DNA of 64,000 nucleotides from Curvularia sp. ZM96 (Eukaryota > Ascomycota > Dothideomycetes > Pleosporales > Pleosporaceae): the NCBI GenBank assembly GCA_022457065.1, contig JAJGBQ010000007.1, positions 1,860,001 to 1,924,000 on the forward strand, written 5' to 3'. The notes under the pieces were generated by a model. The model saw nothing but the letters and a program-made list of their open reading frames with translations, ran no database searches and was not told where the DNA came from. Below are positions 22,544-35,744 of the stretch, one piece after another. Made by a program: the position numbers and the translations under genes. Positions within the stretch are counted from its first letter, which is position 1, and each line of letters begins with the position of its first letter.

Positions 22544-25251
22544 CTACAGGCCCACCTCTTGAAATTTTGACTCTCGGTTGGGATTTCCCTTCCTCGCGTC
22601 ATCGGTTTCAGAGACAAAGACTGGCGGTGGGGCGAGATTCTCATCGAAATGATCTCTTGCTTCCTCGAAGCTTTCGCCTCCGGATGCCGCAGTTTCTCCG
22701 CTGACCACTCTCTCAGTGGGCCTGCCCCTGGCCATGCTGAACTCACTCTCACCTGATAAGGGGGAAACGTCTGAAAGGTGGTCTTTGTCCACGTAGCCCA
22801 TATGTGGGACATACATAGGCTCTGCATGGCTCGAGTCGGTTGGTTCTTTTGCTTCAGCAGAGACGTAACTATCCATTGAGTCTCGGTTAGGCTGGCTAAC
22901 TCTCTCGGAAGATTGAGCTTGCGAGGTGGAATTGTGGAGATTTGCACCACCAACAAATCCAGTATCCTTCTCTGCGGTGTCATCTTTGACGTCATTGTTC
23001 GCAGGCGAATGCTTGGAGTGACGCTTCAGCTTGGTCAAAAGTGACTTGAATCCCTTTGAAGATTCATGCGAATTGGGTGATGTCGGATCAGCAGAATCGT
23101 GTTCGGTGGCAGGCTGAGTATCAGTAGAAGGTATTGGCTCCTGATATAAGTCGTCGTTGTCGTTTGAAGTAGGGGCTCCTTCAGTAACTGATATCTCCTT
23201 TGATTTGCGACGGTCTCCTTTTGCCAGTCGCTTCGCTTCCGCCTTTCTTGCCTTTTCGGCTTCTTTTTCCTGTTTTGCTGCCAGTTTCTCTTCGGCTGCC
23301 CGTGCTTTGGCGGCTTTCTTTTCTTCATCTGTCGAAAATCAGCAAGCTTAACCAAATACACAAGGGCAGAGACATACCTCTGATCTGCTTCTCTTCTGCT
23401 TTGATCTCATCGGCGCGTTCTTTCTCAACCTTGAGGCGACGCTTCTCGTGTTCCATATCTAGTCGACGTTCTTCCTCTTCAGCCCGGCGCTTTTCATCTT
23501 CAGCAAGACGTTTTGCAGTCTTCTCGGTGATTTCATCAAGTGTAGGCTGGATCCTTGCCTGGGCAATGGCGTCGATGTCCCCTTGGTCCATCCACTTGCC
23601 GTTGCCGATGTGAATTCTACCATGGTTCTCCATCCGAGCTTCTGAGTTGGCCACTGCACGTTGTCGTGCCTTTTCGTCCCAATCGTCTATCATTGAGGAC
23701 GACATTCTGCCGGTTTCGTCATAAATCTTCTTGTCCATGCCCTGCATTTGTGCCTGGACCTTGCGCTGTGCAGCAGCAAGCAGTGACTTGCGATCATTCT
23801 CGCGTTTCTTAGCGTCTACATCGGCTAACTGTTTGTTGAACTGCTCCATCTGAGATCGGATGCGCCTCGAGCGGAAGTCATCTTCGTCGGAATCTGAGGT
23901 CTCAGGAGGCGCAGCTTCTGAAGCGCTGTATGCGCGATTACGTCCGCGGCGCAGGGACAGCTTTGAGCGAGTAGGTTCATTATATCCATAATAGCTTCGA
24001 TAAGCTGCGTTTTCATCATATCCTATCTTTGCCAACCTCTCTTGAGCTAGTTTCTGGGCAGCTTCCTGGATGCCGATGTAGCGCAATGCCTGTTGCTTGA
24101 TATCGCCATCAGCCGTGCCCAGTTGCTGGCCTTGGGCTGCAGTCGCTCCCGTGCGTGCGACTGACGGGGCAAGCTCGGCTTCCATGCGTTGCTGCTGTTG
24201 CACATCATAGATCTTCTTTGCCATGGAGATGGCAGAAGCGCGAAGAGCAGCATTGTGCTTCTTCTCGTCTGTTTCAATAGCGACAGGCGGAGCACTGCCG
24301 TACATATCTCGTGATATACTCTTTGCATGCTGGATCCGGGCGGCTTCCATGGCGCCGTTCTGCAGGCGGTTGGAGCCAGCGGGGACGGCAGTGTTGGCTT
24401 GAGGTCTGGCGCGCATGGAGGCGCTGTGGGCTAGTGTTGCTGCGCCCAACGCGTTCTTGGCTGAGTTCTCGGAGTCTGGATACAAAGGCAGAGGTGGCGG
24501 GTTTGATCGAGCACGTTGTCGCTGTGAGGCAGCGTGTGCATCGGTCGCAGCAGTGGAGGCGTGAATCCGGCTATGATCAGTGTTTCCAGAGTCGACATCG
24601 GAGCCAGGTGCCTTCTTTTTCATAGCAAGCATGGCTGCAGAGTGGCCCTCAGCACTAGCCTCGGGTTGCCATAGGTTCAGCTTGCCTCCGTCTCGGTGAG
24701 CCAGTATGGCTGCCTTTGAGCCTGCTGCACTAGCTTCTGGTTGCCACAAGGGAGCCATTTTGTAGCCGTTTGCGAGCAAGGCGGCCCTGCCAGCTGCCGA
24801 GGACTGTTCTGGCTTCCACCACTCTGGGCTCTTTTTGTTCTGGTTAGCTAGCAGAGCAGCTGCCCCGGCAGAGGACTTTGCGTCGATTCCCACGACGGGA
24901 TAGCTTGGGAGGTCTTGAGCTTTTGCGTATTTGAGACTGGTGGCAGCGCCTGGGGACACTGATGAGGCCGTGAAGTAACGAGGATTGCAGCATGGTGTAC
25001 TCACTTGCAGAAGACAACTTGCCGTCGGCCCCGAGCGGGTTGATGGTCCGCGACTCGTTTGCCCTGGCTGGGCTGGTGGGGTTGTGTGAGTACAGGGCGG
25101 CGGCTGAGGCCTGGTTCTGCAGCGCACTGTTCTTTGCATGATGATGTGCTGACGGATCAGGGCAGAGCATGCTTGTCTCGGCAGAGGAATGGGGTGGAGC
25201 CGCACCCTCGCTTCTTGTCAAGGGTCTGCTGTCCGAAGCAGGGGCTGCCAT
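22544..25251 (-). CDS. EIS1: Eisosome protein 1 (EIS1 family)
   Basis: Three exons on the minus strand: 25251-25005, 24958-23378, 23328-22544; both introns are GT..AG and in frame; 870 aa. EIS1 proteins belong to eisosomes, the cortical complexes marking MCC plasma-membrane furrows. The family signature is clear: a run of Ala-rich repeats with AAALLAN and PEWWKPE, APLWQPEASAAGSKAA and LNLWQPEASAEGHSAA, preceded by LPSYPVVGIDAKSSA. The middle (about residues 450-640) is a long charged coiled coil with IHIGNGKWMDQGDIDAIAQA. The C-terminal third is Ser/Thr-rich and looks disordered. The first join creates SSAMSPGAATSLKYAKAQDL. Minus-strand neighbours show no functional link. Confidence 0.93.
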
Positions 25252-25940
25252 TGTACGGGTGCGTGTTGGGAGGGCAGCTGGCTACGATGGCACGATAATG
25301 CAATGTCACGATGGCACGACGGCGTAATGGTACAGGATAGATATAGGCTGCGAGGAATAGGGAGCCAGCGCAACGGCCGGAGACGGTGGCAGGGCGTGGC
25401 GCTGTGGCATGGCTAAATGACGATGAAGACAGGAGTGATGTCATACAAGCTGTGGAGGATCGCCCGTGGGTGGGCGTTCCGCAACGTGCCAGTGCCGCCA
25501 TGCCGCTCTGGGCCTGGCCGTCATGGCATCGGGGCTGCAAACAGGCCACGGGCTCACCAAAAGAGGCCAGGCCATGTGAATGATTGACTTGCAGGGACGA
25601 AGCATCCCGTCGGTCGCATCCTTGCGCCCATCTGCTCTGCCCCATCTGTGCGTTCGCGAGCAATGCCGAAAGCACTCCCCAAGCTGCCGGGGCGAGCATG
25701 GCTTGTCGGGTCTCCGCCAGCGTGTAAGTCAATATACTAGACATGCTGTATATACACATACACTGTACATGGTTATCCATAAAGATTATTCACTCCAGAT
25801 AAGGTTGAGCCCTGGCATCCGGCGCGGCTAGTGTGATGGTGACCTTTTGCTACGTCACTCCGGCCCTAAACTCCAAGATAGTTGCAACAAACTCTCCCTC
25901 CATTACGTTGCTGTCACTCAACGTTCTTGCAGGCCCAACC
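25252..25940. other. Divergent promoter region, EIS1 / phosphatase
   Basis: About 690 bp between two divergent starts, so it must hold both promoters. It contains some simple GATGGCACGA-like repetition near 25285-25320. No gene or RNA is supportable; a 207-codon minus-strand frame here has a poor composition and overlaps the EIS1 start. Confidence 0.45.
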
Positions 25941-26929
25941 ATGACACAAACACGCAGCCCGCTGCAAAGTGTCCCCAACTTTCGCGATGTCGGTCAATTC
26001 TGCAACGACAACTTAGGCACAAGGTACGCCATGGACAGTCGACGGGCATTGCAACACGGCTGATCACGTCCCAGCAAGCTCAAGACGGGTTTGCTATACC
26101 GCAGTGCTCGGCCTGGTACGTCAGTCCTGCCTGCAAACCGCCTGGCGCAGCGTTAACGGCCAAAGACGAGGCTTCTTTTCTAGACAGACAACGACTGGTC
26201 AAAGACTTTGGCATCAAAGCCATTATTGATCTGCGCACAAAAACCGAGCACATCCAACAGGCGCAAAAGCATGGGGCCAGGGTCCAAGCGTCGGCTGCGG
26301 TGCCCAAGACGGCCGACCAGGTGGCAGAACCAATCAAACTGCCCGGCATCAACTATCACGAAATCAACTTCAACGGATCCGCCTTTTCGCGCATGCTCAT
26401 CTCCAGGCTGACCTGGCTCGAGTTTTTCAGACTAATCGGCCTCATGATCCTGGGCTACCGCACAGACGCCATCAGAATTCTCGCTCCTCACATGGAGCAC
26501 ATGGGCCTTGTTGGGCTAGCCACCCAATCCCTAGACGTCTGCACACACGAGGTCGTCCAAGTCTTTCGAGTTCTTGCCCGGCCTGAGAGCTGGCCCCTGC
26601 TTGTACACTGTACTCAGGGAAAGGACAGGACTGGTTTGATCATTTTGCTCGTTCTACTGCTCCTACAAGTCGATCTAGAGGTGGTGAAAAAAGACTATGA
26701 ACTGTCCGAGTCGGAGCTTGCATCCGAAATGGAAGAGAGGCTGCACGAGATTAGTGCAATTGGCTTGTCCAGACAGTTTGCCTTGTGTCCCTCCGACCTG
26801 GTGCCAAGCGTCTACTCGCATATACGGGACAAATACGGCAGCGTCGAGCAATATCTTGACCAAGCTGGCGTGAGCAAAGAGCAGATAGATTTTGTCAAAA
26901 GGAAGTTGTCGGCAGACGACGTGTCTTGA
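25941..26929 (+). CDS. Y_phosphatase3-type (tyrosine/lipid) phosphatase
   Basis: Exons 25941-26023, 26075-26115 and 26166-26929 give 295 aa. Splicing restores the family N-terminus: VPNFRDVGQF, then TGLLYRSARP joined to DEASFLDRQR and IKAIIDLRTKTEH. The catalytic CX5R loop is VHCTQGKDRTGL, with Cys nucleophile and P-loop Arg present. The order NFRDVG ... YRS ... DLR ... HCxxGKDRTG is that of the PF13350-type phosphatases found in fungi and bacteria (Siw14/LipA-like relatives), which dephosphorylate phosphotyrosine or inositol phosphates. The true substrate is unknown. A hydrophobic helix-like segment (RLTWLEFFRLIGLMILGY) lies between the two halves. Confidence 0.9.
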
Positions 26930-27306
26930 GTGGTTTCAGTTCTTGCTATCCCTTACTGGGCTTGGCGGGTTCTGGCGTAGGCCCTTATCTTCTAGGCACA
27001 TGGTAGTCCAAGCGGCATGCGCTTGGGAGCGGATTGCAATCTGGCCACTTTTCGTCGTCTGCATAGCTGTGCATATCCGCACAAAGTAAACGGCCTGTAG
27101 TTGTAGTGAACGACATATGTATCGGTGAGAGCTGGCATGTGCTGTTCAATGGTTGTTTGCAGTTAGTGCTCTTTATCCACTCTGCAGGGGCACGTCGTAA
27201 CCCCCGCGTCTCTCGCTTAGGGACCGTTAGTTCACCGCCGCCGTTAAAAGGGATCATTCGCAACACCTCTGCTTTCATCCTGCAAAATTGCTCTGCGTCA
27301 GGCAAG
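26930..27306. other. Intergenic region, phosphatase to methyltransferase
   Basis: About 380 bp covering the 3' UTR of the phosphatase gene and the promoter of the next gene. No other feature seen. Confidence 0.5.
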
Positions 27307-29019
27307 ATGAGCAGCAATACTTCCGAGGAGACTTTCGAATTTATAGAAACACCTCCTGCGCCCTCGCCCACGACACCCGCATTCGATTGTGGCGTGAAGA
27401 CGACTTCGGTAGGCTCCCCCGTGGGCATTCAGACGATAACCCCGCCAACCATTGAGCAACGACTCGAAGAGACGCAGAGCTGACACTTGTCAATTTACAG
27501 TATCCGACCATTGCCAACGCCCCTTGCCCCGCAGAAGGTTCCGGTCGCGACTCATTCAACAACTATGTCCTCATTTCGCTGCTCGTAGGCGTCCCCGCCT
27601 ACATCACATGGAGCTGGGGCATGGGCTTCAAGACATGGCTGTTCCTCGCCATCGTCCTTTGCCTTCCCATCCTTGGCCCCTTCTGGTGGCTTACATCTGA
27701 ATTTGCCCCTCGCAAGAACGAGAAGGCCAAGCTCCCCGGCAAGCCCATCGAACACTACCTCAAGTTCAACAAGGCCGAGGACCGCGACGCCTACTATGGA
27801 AAGAAGCAGATTCCTCTTGAGACTTTCCAGGAGAAGTACTTTGACGGTGACATTGAGCTCAACGGTGACATGCTCGAGATTCTCGAATGGCGCCACGACT
27901 GGTCCAAGCCCCGCTTTACCCTCGGATTGATCAAGCACTTCCTGTTCGGAATGATCCCGGAGATGATTGTCCACTCCAAGTCTCAAGGCAAGCCCACCAA
28001 AGAACCCCGATGTCTGCATGTACTGACCCAGCTCCAGACGAAGAACAAGTCCGCGACCACTACGACCGTGGTGATGACTTCTACGGCTGGTTCCTCGGTC
28101 CCCGCATGATCTATACCTCTGGCATCATCTCCGATATCAACAAGGAAGAGAGCTTGGAACAACTGCAGGACAACAAGATGTCTGTCGTTTGTGAGAAGAT
28201 TGATTTGCAGCCGGGCGAGAGGATGCTCGACATTGGCTGCGGATGGGGCACACTCACAAAGTTTGCTTCCGTAAACTATGGCGCAAAGGTCACTGGTGTT
28301 ACACTCGGCCGCAACCAGACTGCTTGGGGCAACAACGGTCTCAGGAAGGCTGGTATTGAGGCCGATCAATCCAACATCCTCTGCATGGACTACCGCGAAA
28401 TTCCCGTCCCCTCTGGTGGCTACAACAAGATCACCTGTCTTGAGATGGCTGAGCATGTTGGTGTCCGTCACTTGGGTGGTTTCTTCCGTCAGGTCTACGA
28501 CATGCTCGACGACGACGGCGTCTTCTTCCTCCAGATTGCTGGTCTCCGTAAAGCCTGGCAGTTCGAGGACTTCACCTGGGGTCTCTTTATGAACAAGTAC
28601 ATCTTCCCTGGTGCCGACGCGTCTACTCCTCTCGGTTTCGTCGTTGACACCCTTGAGGGTGCTGGCTTTGAGGTTAAGATGGTAGATACTATTGGTGTGC
28701 ATTACTCTGCGACTCTTTGGAGGTGGTACCGTAACTGGCTCGCCAACAAGGACAAGGTCATTGCCAAGTATGGCGTCCGCTGGTTCAAGGTGAGCTTTCC
28801 GTGTTCTCGTGGGATGAGCAGAAGCTAACAGTTGCCTAGATCTGGGAATACTTCCTTGCCTATTCCACCATCACTTCCCGCCAGGGTAGTGCCACCTGCT
28901 TCCAAATCACCTGTGTTAAAAACCTTAACGCTGTTCATCGCATTGACGGTATCAAGACTCAGTTCAGTCTTGCTGGTGCCCTCGCTGCCAGCAAGGCGAA
29001 GCTCGCAAAGGCGCAGTAA
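27307..29019 (+). CDS. Sphingolipid C9-methyltransferase
   Basis: Exons 27307-27408, 27501-27987, 28038-28789, 28840-29019; 506 aa. The enzyme uses S-adenosylmethionine to add the C9 branch to the sphingoid base of fungal glucosylceramide, at the ER. Two hydrophobic segments (YVLISLLVGVPAYITWSWG and WLFLAIVLCLPILGPFWWLT) lie near the N-terminus, followed by a cyclopropane-fatty-acyl-synthase-like domain: DHYDRGDDFYGWFLG, the SAM loop MLDIGCGWGTLTKFA, and CLEMAEHVGVRH. Intron 2 (27988-28037) starts with GC, not GT: exon ...CAAG then GCAAGC..CCAG. No GT donor in the area would restore the frame, and the join gives the conserved DEEQVRDHYDRGDDF. The last exon ends with a Lys-rich tail. Confidence 0.95.
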
Positions 29020-31386
29020 ACGCGTTTTACTGCTACGTATCTAGCTGTGTTGTTTTAACACACCCCCACCCTTGATGTTTGATTGGGCGTGGTGGTGAGA
29101 CAAGTGCCCAACAGGACAGATACAGTCGGGAAAGGGTAACAATGGCAAGTGAGAAGGGGTGACCTAGTTTAGGTCTTAGCATCATTATTGGAAGGCTACT
29201 CCTGGAGAGAAGAAAGCCATTAGACTTAATTAGTATATGGTCTGGTAACACATTGTAGCCACACGCTTTTGCATGCAATGCTCTTATGGCAATCAAAAGT
29301 GCAAAGGTCCCTGATTACGATGAAGCAGCGATAGTCACATTGAAACGTCTTTAGTCCAAATTCATGTGGTACTGTTGAGATCTCTGAGATTACATGGCGT
29401 CGCCGATTCCAATACCGAACCATGACATTGGTCTTGAATCAAAGTTCTTATGATTAATATGATATACTCCACCGACTTCTCAAGATAATCAAAATGAAAC
29501 TGTGACATGTTGCTTCTACTGTACGCAGTGAGGTGGGATGCTTCAAGTAGCCAAGTCGAAAGTCAAACCAGACAATAGCAGCATATCAAAAGCTGTCTTC
29601 GACACGGCACAGGCAGGTGAAGGACGGCGACGGGAACAACGCAGATTCTATAGTCATTCTTCTCGACCTAGGAGCATCAAAGGATGAGGACCTAGTGTAA
29701 AGCAAGAAGCATCGTGGAGTGGTGGGATCAAGGTTGCCAGGCAGCCCAATTCCTTCCATGACCTGTTTGGGAAACCTACTGGACAGGTGGTCAGTAGCTC
29801 TAAGAATAGCGTCCTTGAAGAAACAAATGGAGAAAGGAAAGCCAAAAACGCGACCGGATTGCTCGTGATAGCATCCTGGATCGAAGAGAAAGCTAGCGGA
29901 CCAAGCAACCAGATCTTGTGCTATACAAAATATCCTGAGATGTCGGCGTGTTTCGAACCAAAGCAGTAGACAAGAACAGTGGACGAGTTTGATAAACCGC
30001 TGGCTCAAGTTGTGCCCCGTCCATCACCTAAAGTGGGGCCGAATCTGATCACATTACCTGCGACGGTACTAGCAATGCCATGCACCGGTGTGGACGAGCT
30101 CGACCTAAAGAATAAGCCAGGACGGTTGAGAACAGTATGCAGCACCAAGATGGTGGTGATGATAGCGAGACCCCTGCCGTCGCCCCACTAGCCCGAACTT
30201 TTTTTCGTTAGCCACTGCTGAAACAGTCTTGGCTTGGTTGCAAATGGATAGGGTACCAGCGCAGATAGCCATAGTTCTTGGCAAATCACATTCAAGTCAC
30301 ACAGCTGTTTTGGAGTATACCACGTCTGTGTGGAATGCCTGGCGCTTGGCTGGCCCACTCTTGCTGTTTTGGCTTCGCTGGGGGAAGAAGCCAGGGCACG
30401 TGAAAGTAGGCATTACTGCGTTTGTATCAAAGAAGGGCCTGCCAAGCGGAGTTGTACGGTTAAGGTTTCCAAATGCGATTCAGGGAACCTGATGCAGCCC
30501 AGAAATACTCGCCTGGTACGGCTGTCGAGCAGCAAAGGCCGGAGCCAAGGCGCGGAACGGCAGCAGCAAGCGACGAGTCCGAAAAAGATAAATTTGAACG
30601 AGGACGAAGAGGGGCACACCGGAAAGAGGGGGGGTAATACATAGTGTGAAGGCGAGGAGGCTGGGCCGAGGCGTCGAAGCCGAAGACAAGCGCTGAATCT
30701 GTTGGATTTTCTCCGCGCCTCCGAGCTTGGTCCGACATGGCCTCGATGGCGGAGGAGCGGGAGGGCAGGCGGTTGGCGGCGGTGAAGGACGCAACAAGCA
30801 AATCCCACCAAACGAAGCGGGCGTCTGAGGCGGCGGCGTGGGAGCATGTGTCCGCAGGGGCGTGGGGATTAGGGCGAAACGCGTTTGGGGAGGGCGGCAT
30901 GATGGGCGGCGTAGTGTACGCAATCCTCTCTCGAAACGCCAATTCGGTGGAGTGGAGCTTGGGGGTTGCGTCGGCCAACTGCCCCTCGATTAGCCATGTT
31001 ATCTCCCCCGCGCCCGGTGAAGCTATGGCCAGGGCGCGGCATGCAGCTGCTGGTGGTTGAGCCCATTGAGTCCATCGAGTCCACCGACAGCTCGCCTTGG
31101 CTGTTTGTATCTGTTTCGGGATTAACCTCGCGCTGCTGCTCCAGTCACTCGAAGCAGAGGCAGCACCAGCTCGAGTTGCAAACCCTGGTTCTCCGATTCG
31201 CGCTGCCTTCATAAACTCGTCCTGGAGCCGCTCTTGTCCACGCTTCTCAGACCTCGCCTTCCCTTCCCCTCACCTCCCCCTCCTTGACTTTCCCCCCCCT
31301 CTGTCGTCTCCTTCTCCTCCTCTTCCTCCTCGTCGTCTCACTCAACTTCTTCTTCTCCTTCACCCAATTGCACATAGCCGCCCACC
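29020..31386. other. Intergenic region upstream of pyruvate carboxylase
   Basis: About 2.4 kb without a supportable gene. The first part is the methyltransferase 3' end. Open frames at 29586-30008 and 30460-31212 (minus) have no family resemblance and no splice logic. The final part is the pyruvate carboxylase promoter and leader. Confidence 0.45.
31235..31386 (+). promoter_or_regulatory. Pyrimidine-rich leader of the pyruvate carboxylase gene
   Basis: A strongly CT-rich stretch, including a run of eight C and many TTCTCCTCC-like units, ends at the ATG (context CCCACCATG). Such tracts commonly precede strongly expressed genes in filamentous fungi and lie around transcription starts; I infer this role from position only. 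Confidence 0.5.
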
Positions 31387-34300
31387 ATGTCGGCGCTCCA
31401 AGCTGACCCGGCCAACTCATCGGCTATTGACGACAATGAATACGACGAGGACCATGGCGAGCACCACCCCCACCGAAACTCGGTGCACCACAAGCTGCGA
31501 GCGAGCAGCTCCATCATGCAGCTGAAGAAGCTGCTCGTGGCCAACCGAGGCGAGATCCCCATCCGCATCTTCCGTACCGCCCACGAGCTGTCGCTGCACA
31601 CAGTGGCCGTCTACAGTCACGAGGACCGCCTCAGCATGCACAGGCAAAAGGCCGACGAGGCCTACGAGATCGGCGCGCGGGGCCAGTACACACCCGTCGG
31701 AGCCTACCTGGCGGGCGACGAGATCATCAAGATTGCCGTCGAGCACAATGTCAACATGATCCACCCGGGCTACGGCTTCTTATCAGAGAATGCAGAGTTT
31801 GCTCGCAACGTGGAAAAGGCTGGTCTGATTGTGAGTCTTACCATTTTGTTTACGCTATGACGAAATTGTGTGGAGGGGCTCGCACATGCCTATCACCCGC
31901 GGTTGAGCTCGAGGCGGGGCCGATCACCCACCTGCCCGGCGCCGATCCTCGCGGCCGGCGCCTGCATCACCACCACCACATGTTGATTTCTTCATCCTTT
32001 CACCCTTGCAACACGCCCCCCGCGCTAACACGATTTGCTTTTAGTTTGTAGGCCCCTCTCCCGACACCATCGATGCCCTCGGCGACAAGGTCTCTGCCCG
32101 AAAGCTCGCCATCAAGTGCAACGTCCCCGTTGTACCAGGTACCCCTGGCCCTGTCGAAAAGTTCGAAGACGCCAGGGCCTTTACCGACGAGTATGGCTTT
32201 CCCATCATCATCAAGGCTGCCTTTGGTGGCGGTGGTCGTGGCATGCGTGTCGTGCGTGAGCAATCGACACTAAAGGACGCATTTGAGCGTGCTACCTCCG
32301 AGGCAAAGTCGGCCTTTGGTAACGGCACTGTCTTCATTGAGCGCTTCCTTGACAAGCCCAAGCACATTGAGGTCCAACTCTTGGGTGACAACCAGGGCAA
32401 TGTCGTTCATCTCTACGAACGTGACTGCAGTGTTCAGCGTCGTCACCAGAAGGTCGTCGAGATTGCTCCGGCAAAGGACCTCCCAGTCGAGACTCGCGAT
32501 GCTATCCTTGCCGACGCTGTTAGGCTGGCACAGAGCGTCAAGTACAGGAACGCGGGTACTGCTGAATTCCTGGTGGATCAGCAAAACCGCTATTACTTCA
32601 TCGAGATCAACCCGCGTATCCAAGTCGAGCACACCATTACAGAAGAAGTCACTGGTATCGACATTGTTGCCGCACAGATCCAGATTGCTGCAGGCGCCTC
32701 TCTGGAGCAGCTTGGTTTGACTCAAGATCACATCTCGACTCGCGGCTTTGCATTCCAATGCCGTATCACCACCGAAGACCCCGCTCAGAACTTTGCCCCT
32801 GACACAGGAAAGATCGAAGTATACCGCTCCGCAGGTGGCAACGGCGTGCGCCTCGACGGTGGTAACGGATTCGCGGGAGCCATCATCACTCCTCATTACG
32901 ATTCCATGTTGGTCAAGTGTTCATGCCGTGGTTCAACGTATGAAATTGTACGCCGTAAGATGCTGCGTGCACTAGTCGAATTCCGAATTCGTGGTGTCAA
33001 GACCAACATTCCTTTCTTGCTCAAACTCCTTACACACCCTACCTTCGTGGATGGCCAGTGCTGGACCACTTTCATCGACGATACGCCAGCTCTGTTCGAT
33101 CTGATCGGTTCTCAGAACCGTGCTCAGAAGCTGCTTGCCTACCTGGGCGACCTGGCCGTCAATGGCAGTCAGATCAAGGGACAGATTGGCGAACCCAAAT
33201 TCAAGGGCGTCATCCCCATTCCGGCCATTCATGACCATACCGGCAAGAAGGTGGATACTTCTGCTCCATGCACTGAGGGTTGGAGGAATGTCATTCTGAA
33301 GGAAGGACCCGAGGGTTTTGCAAAGGCTGTGCGCGCCAACAAGGGCTGTCTGATCATGGACACGACCTGGCGTGATGCTCACCAGTCGCTTCTTGCTACT
33401 CGTGTGCGAACAGTTGACCTTCTCAACATTGCCAAGGAGACCAGCCATGCCTACTCCAATGCTTGGGCTCTGGAGTGCTGGGGTGGTGCTACCTTCGATG
33501 TCGCTATGCGTTTCCTCTACGAAGATCCATGGGACAGGCTCCGCAAGATGAGGAAGCTCGTGCCCAACATTCCCTTCCAGATGCTTCTCCGTGGCGCCAA
33601 CGGTGTCGCCTACTCTTCCCTGCCTGACAACGCCATTTTCCATTTCTGTGAGCAGGCCAAGAAGAACGGTGTCGACATCTTCCGTGTCTTTGACGCCCTG
33701 AACGATGTCGAGCAACTCGAGGTCGGCGTCAAGGCTGTTCTCAAAGCCGGTGGTGTTGCAGAAGCGACCGTGTGCTATTCAGGTGACAGTGAGTGGCTGT
33801 TTCCTGCTGATGTATTGAGACTATGCTAATTTTCCATTTTAGTGTTGAACCCTAAGAAGAAGTACAACTTGGAGTACTATCTGGACGTTGTTGACAAAAT
33901 CGTCAAGATGGGCGCTCACATTCTTGGAATCAAGGACAGTACGTGTTTTTTCGTTTTAAGATACCTGTGGCAAATACACTGACCTGTGAATTTATAGTGG
34001 CTGGTGTGCTCAAGCCTCGAGCGGCTCGCCTTTTGATCGGCAGTATCCGCAAGAAGTACCCCGATCTGCCCATTCACGTACACACTCACGACTCTGCCGG
34101 TACTGGTGTGGCGTCCATGGTTGCTTGCGCTGAAGCTGGTGCTGACGCTGTTGACGCTGCAATTGACAGCATGTCTGGCATGACTTCCCAACCCAGTATC
34201 GGGGCTATTCTCGCATCTCTGGAGGGTACAGAGTTCGATGCTGGTCTGGATGCCCACATGATCCGCAACCTTGACGCGTACTGGGCTCAGCTTCGTCTCC

Positions 34301-35304
34301 TTTACTCACCTTTCGAGGCCGGTCTTACTGGTCCTGACCCTGAAGTTTACGAGCATGAGATTCCAGGAGGTCAACTTACAAACCTCATTTTCCAGGCCTC
34401 TCAGCAAGGTCTTGGTGAGCAGTGGGCCCAGACCAAGAAGGCCTACGAACAGGCCAACGACTTGCTTGGCGACATTGTCAAGGTCACTCCCACATCCAAG
34501 GTTGTCGGTGACCTGGCTCAGTTCATGGTCTCCAACAACCTTTCTTACGACGACGTTCTTGCTAAGGCTGACCAACTTGACTTCCCATCTTCAGTGCTGG
34601 AATTCTTCGAGGGACTGATGGGTCAGCCATACGGCGGCTTCCCAGAGCCTCTTCGTTCGCAAGCTCTCCGTGGACGCAGGAAGATGGACAAGCGCCCTGG
34701 TCTCTACCTCGACCCAGTGGATATTGTCAAGATCAAGTCAGAGCTCAAGGCAAAATGGGGTGACGCTACAGAATGCGATGTCGCGTCTTATATCATGTAC
34801 CCCAAGGTATTTGAGGACTACAAGAAGTGGACCACCAAGTACGGAGACCTTTCCGTTCTGCCAACCCGCTATTTCTTGTCACGCCCTGAGATTGGCGAGG
34901 AATTCCACGTCGAGCTCGAGAAGGGCAAGGTCCTCATTCTCAAGCTTCTAGCCATTGGCCCACTCTCTGAGCAGACGGGTACCCGTGAGGTCTTCTACGA
35001 GATGAATGGTGAGACTCGTACTGTCACTGTTGAGGATCAGCACGCGGCCATTGACAACGTCTCACGACCCAAGGCGGATCCCACGGACAGCAGCCAAATC
35101 GGATCGCCCATGTCTGGTGTGTTGGTCGAGGTCCGTGTCCACGATGGTAGCGATGTCAAGAAGGGTGACCCTGTTGCTATTCTCAGTGCCATGAAGATGG
35201 AGATGGTCATTTCAGCACCGCACTCTGGCAAGGTCAGCGGTTTGTCTGTCCGTGAAGGAGACTCGGTCGACTCTGGTGACCTTGTTTGCAAGCTTGTCAA
35301 GTGA
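31387..35304 (+). CDS. PYC: Pyruvate carboxylase
   Basis: Exons 31387-31830, 32045-33788, 33843-33938, 33998-35304; all in frame; 1196 aa, the usual fungal length. This biotin enzyme makes oxaloacetate from pyruvate, bicarbonate and ATP, replenishing the TCA cycle and starting gluconeogenesis; fungal forms are usually cytosolic. Biotin-carboxylase domain: KKLLVANRGEIPIRIFR, HPGYGFLSENAEF, the glycine-rich AAFGGGGRGMR, and FIEINPRIQVEHTITEE. Carboxyltransferase domain: DTTWRDAHQSLLATRVRT, MRFLYEDPWDRL and HTHDSAGTGVASM. C-terminal biotinyl domain with the attachment Lys in LSAMKMEMV. The first 43 residues are a polar extension with no obvious mitochondrial targeting character. Intron 1 (214 nt) is longer than the others. 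Confidence 0.97.
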
Positions 35305-35744
35305 GTAGAATGGGCTAGGATTGCCGATGCTTTAGAGTTATGGATTGAAGATTGAACATGGTTAGATGGGCACAAAAAGGCGAAGGAATGCCATGATGAC
35401 CTTAGGTATGAAAGGAATTGAGCTTGTCTATGCACTTGTACAGCTTCAGAAAAACTGCGTGTTGTGTTATTGAGTGACTCAATATGAGCTTATATCTTGA
35501 ACCTTTTGTTCTGCGCATCAATGATCAAACCTATAATGCTTGAGTTTGTTCGCTTTGAGACAACGTGTGTAATTCGGAATTATCAGAATTCTTGGGTACT
35601 AATGATCTAACTAAATCTGCAATGCAGAGACTTTCGCCACTCAGATTCCACACATATGCGGCATTGATTAGCTTGGGCGAAGCAATGAATCCCTGTCCTT
35701 CCAGGCGTCCATCGAACCGAGGTCAAAACATGTGGCAGTGCCGC
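35305..35744. other. Convergent intergenic region
   Basis: About 440 bp between the 3' ends of the pyruvate carboxylase and kinase genes. AT-rich towards the middle; nothing else recognised. Confidence 0.5.

Noticed and set aside
25157..25780. 207-codon minus-strand frame upstream of EIS1
   Set aside because: Overlaps the EIS1 start and divergent promoter; no family resemblance.
29586..30008. 140-codon minus-strand frame
   Set aside because: No homology, no intron logic, odd composition for a gene here.
30460..31212. 250-codon minus-strand frame in the pyruvate carboxylase promoter
   Set aside because: GC-rich promoter DNA yields open frames on several strands; no protein family.
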